A DNA stretch of 64,000 bases from assembly GCF_030316845.1 (NCBI RefSeq), contig NZ_JASZYS010000001.1, positions 372,001-436,000 of the forward strand, in the 5' to 3' direction. Below the pieces are notes generated by a model that worked only from the letters and a program-made list of their open reading frames with translations, made no database searches and was not told the origin of the DNA. The first letter of the stretch is position 1, and each line of letters begins with the position of its first letter. Origin of the DNA: Variovorax davisae (GTDB taxonomy: Bacteria; Pseudomonadota; Gammaproteobacteria; Burkholderiales; Burkholderiaceae_C). Of this stretch, positions 63,919 to 64,000 are shown piece after piece. The translations under genes were made by a program, and so were the position numbers.

Positions 63919-64000
63919 ATGGGGGGCGACGACGCGGCGCTCGACATCCTCGTGATGGGCGCCGGCACCATCGGCTCCTTCATCGGCGGCAGCCTGGCGG
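63919..64000 (+). CDS. PanE/ApbA-like 2-dehydropantoate 2-reductase, N-terminal fragment
   Basis: The first 27 residues are present: MGGDDAALDILVMGAGTIGS, then FIGGSLA, with the NADP-binding GAGTIGSFIGG loop typical of ketopantoate reductases. The window ends inside the gene. It starts only 2 bp after the alaS stop, so it is likely in the same transcript. Confidence 0.7.
   Translation, partial: MGGDDAALDILVMGAGTIGSFIGGSLA

Overview
The window is a contiguous piece of chromosome from a very GC-rich betaproteobacterium. Comamonadaceae, and Variovorax in particular, is the best guess from the protein sequences, the imuA-imuB-dnaE2 cassette, the abundance of LysR regulators and CoA catabolism, and the absence of plasmid or phage core genes. 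The taxon is inferred, not proven. Both ends cut genes: a CaiB/BaiF CoA-transferase at the left and a PanE-like reductase at the right.

Layout. 1-3.0 kb: CoA-transferase tail, a VapBC-type toxin-antitoxin pair, a YebC-family protein and an orphan ABC binding protein. 3.1-6.0 kb: two divergent flavin monooxygenases. 6.0-14.3 kb: a seven-gene minus-strand cluster (PLP C-S lyase-like enzyme, family 3 amino-acid ABC importer, DUF169 protein, ADP-forming acyl-CoA synthetase) with a divergent LysR regulator. It looks like a complete uptake-and-degradation pathway for an unidentified amino-acid-like substrate. 14.4-19.5 kb: small accessory genes (GFA, SnoaL-like, DTW, PaiB, AraC) and a composite GNAT/VOC pseudogene. 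19.5-25.3 kb: a valine/isobutyrate catabolic operon (mmsA, acyl-CoA dehydrogenase, 3-hydroxyisobutyryl-CoA hydrolase, mmsB) with a divergent LysR gene whose start abuts a perfect palindrome.

25.3-38.1 kb: a zinc-ribbon protein, an M20 peptidase, cbpA-cbpM, a phosphatase, phospholipid genes (PssA, ClsC-like), a glutamine amidotransferase, a DUF2868-DUF3482 pair, a 24-residue membrane peptide and an ABC exporter. 38.1-41.8 kb: a LysR regulator with two operator-like palindromes facing a LigB-type dioxygenase and hydrolase, then an exported aldo/keto reductase. 41.8-47.3 kb: the SOS mutagenesis operon imuA-imuB-dnaE2 behind a near-consensus LexA box.

47.3-50.0 kb is the clearest accessory patch. 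It is lower in GC and holds a PAAR protein fused to a lysine-specific (M35-type) metallopeptidase, translationally coupled to a small exported protein that is a candidate immunity factor. Next to it is a small basic protein bracketed by a 27-bp direct repeat. 50.0-52.3 kb is an unusual operon: a pseudo-HtrA lacking catalytic His and Ser, a short LuxR-type regulator and an intact HtrA-like protease. 52.4-64 kb: a PD-(D/E)XK-like protein, cell-surface glycan genes around a tRNA-Gly(CCC), a large CHASE/PAS hybrid histidine kinase, alaS and the panE fragment.

The best candidate for an undescribed system is the orphan PAAR-M35 effector with its candidate immunity protein. The pseudo-HtrA/LuxR/HtrA operon and the C-S lyase/DUF169 cluster come next. 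No CRISPR array, insertion sequence, prophage or rRNA gene was seen.
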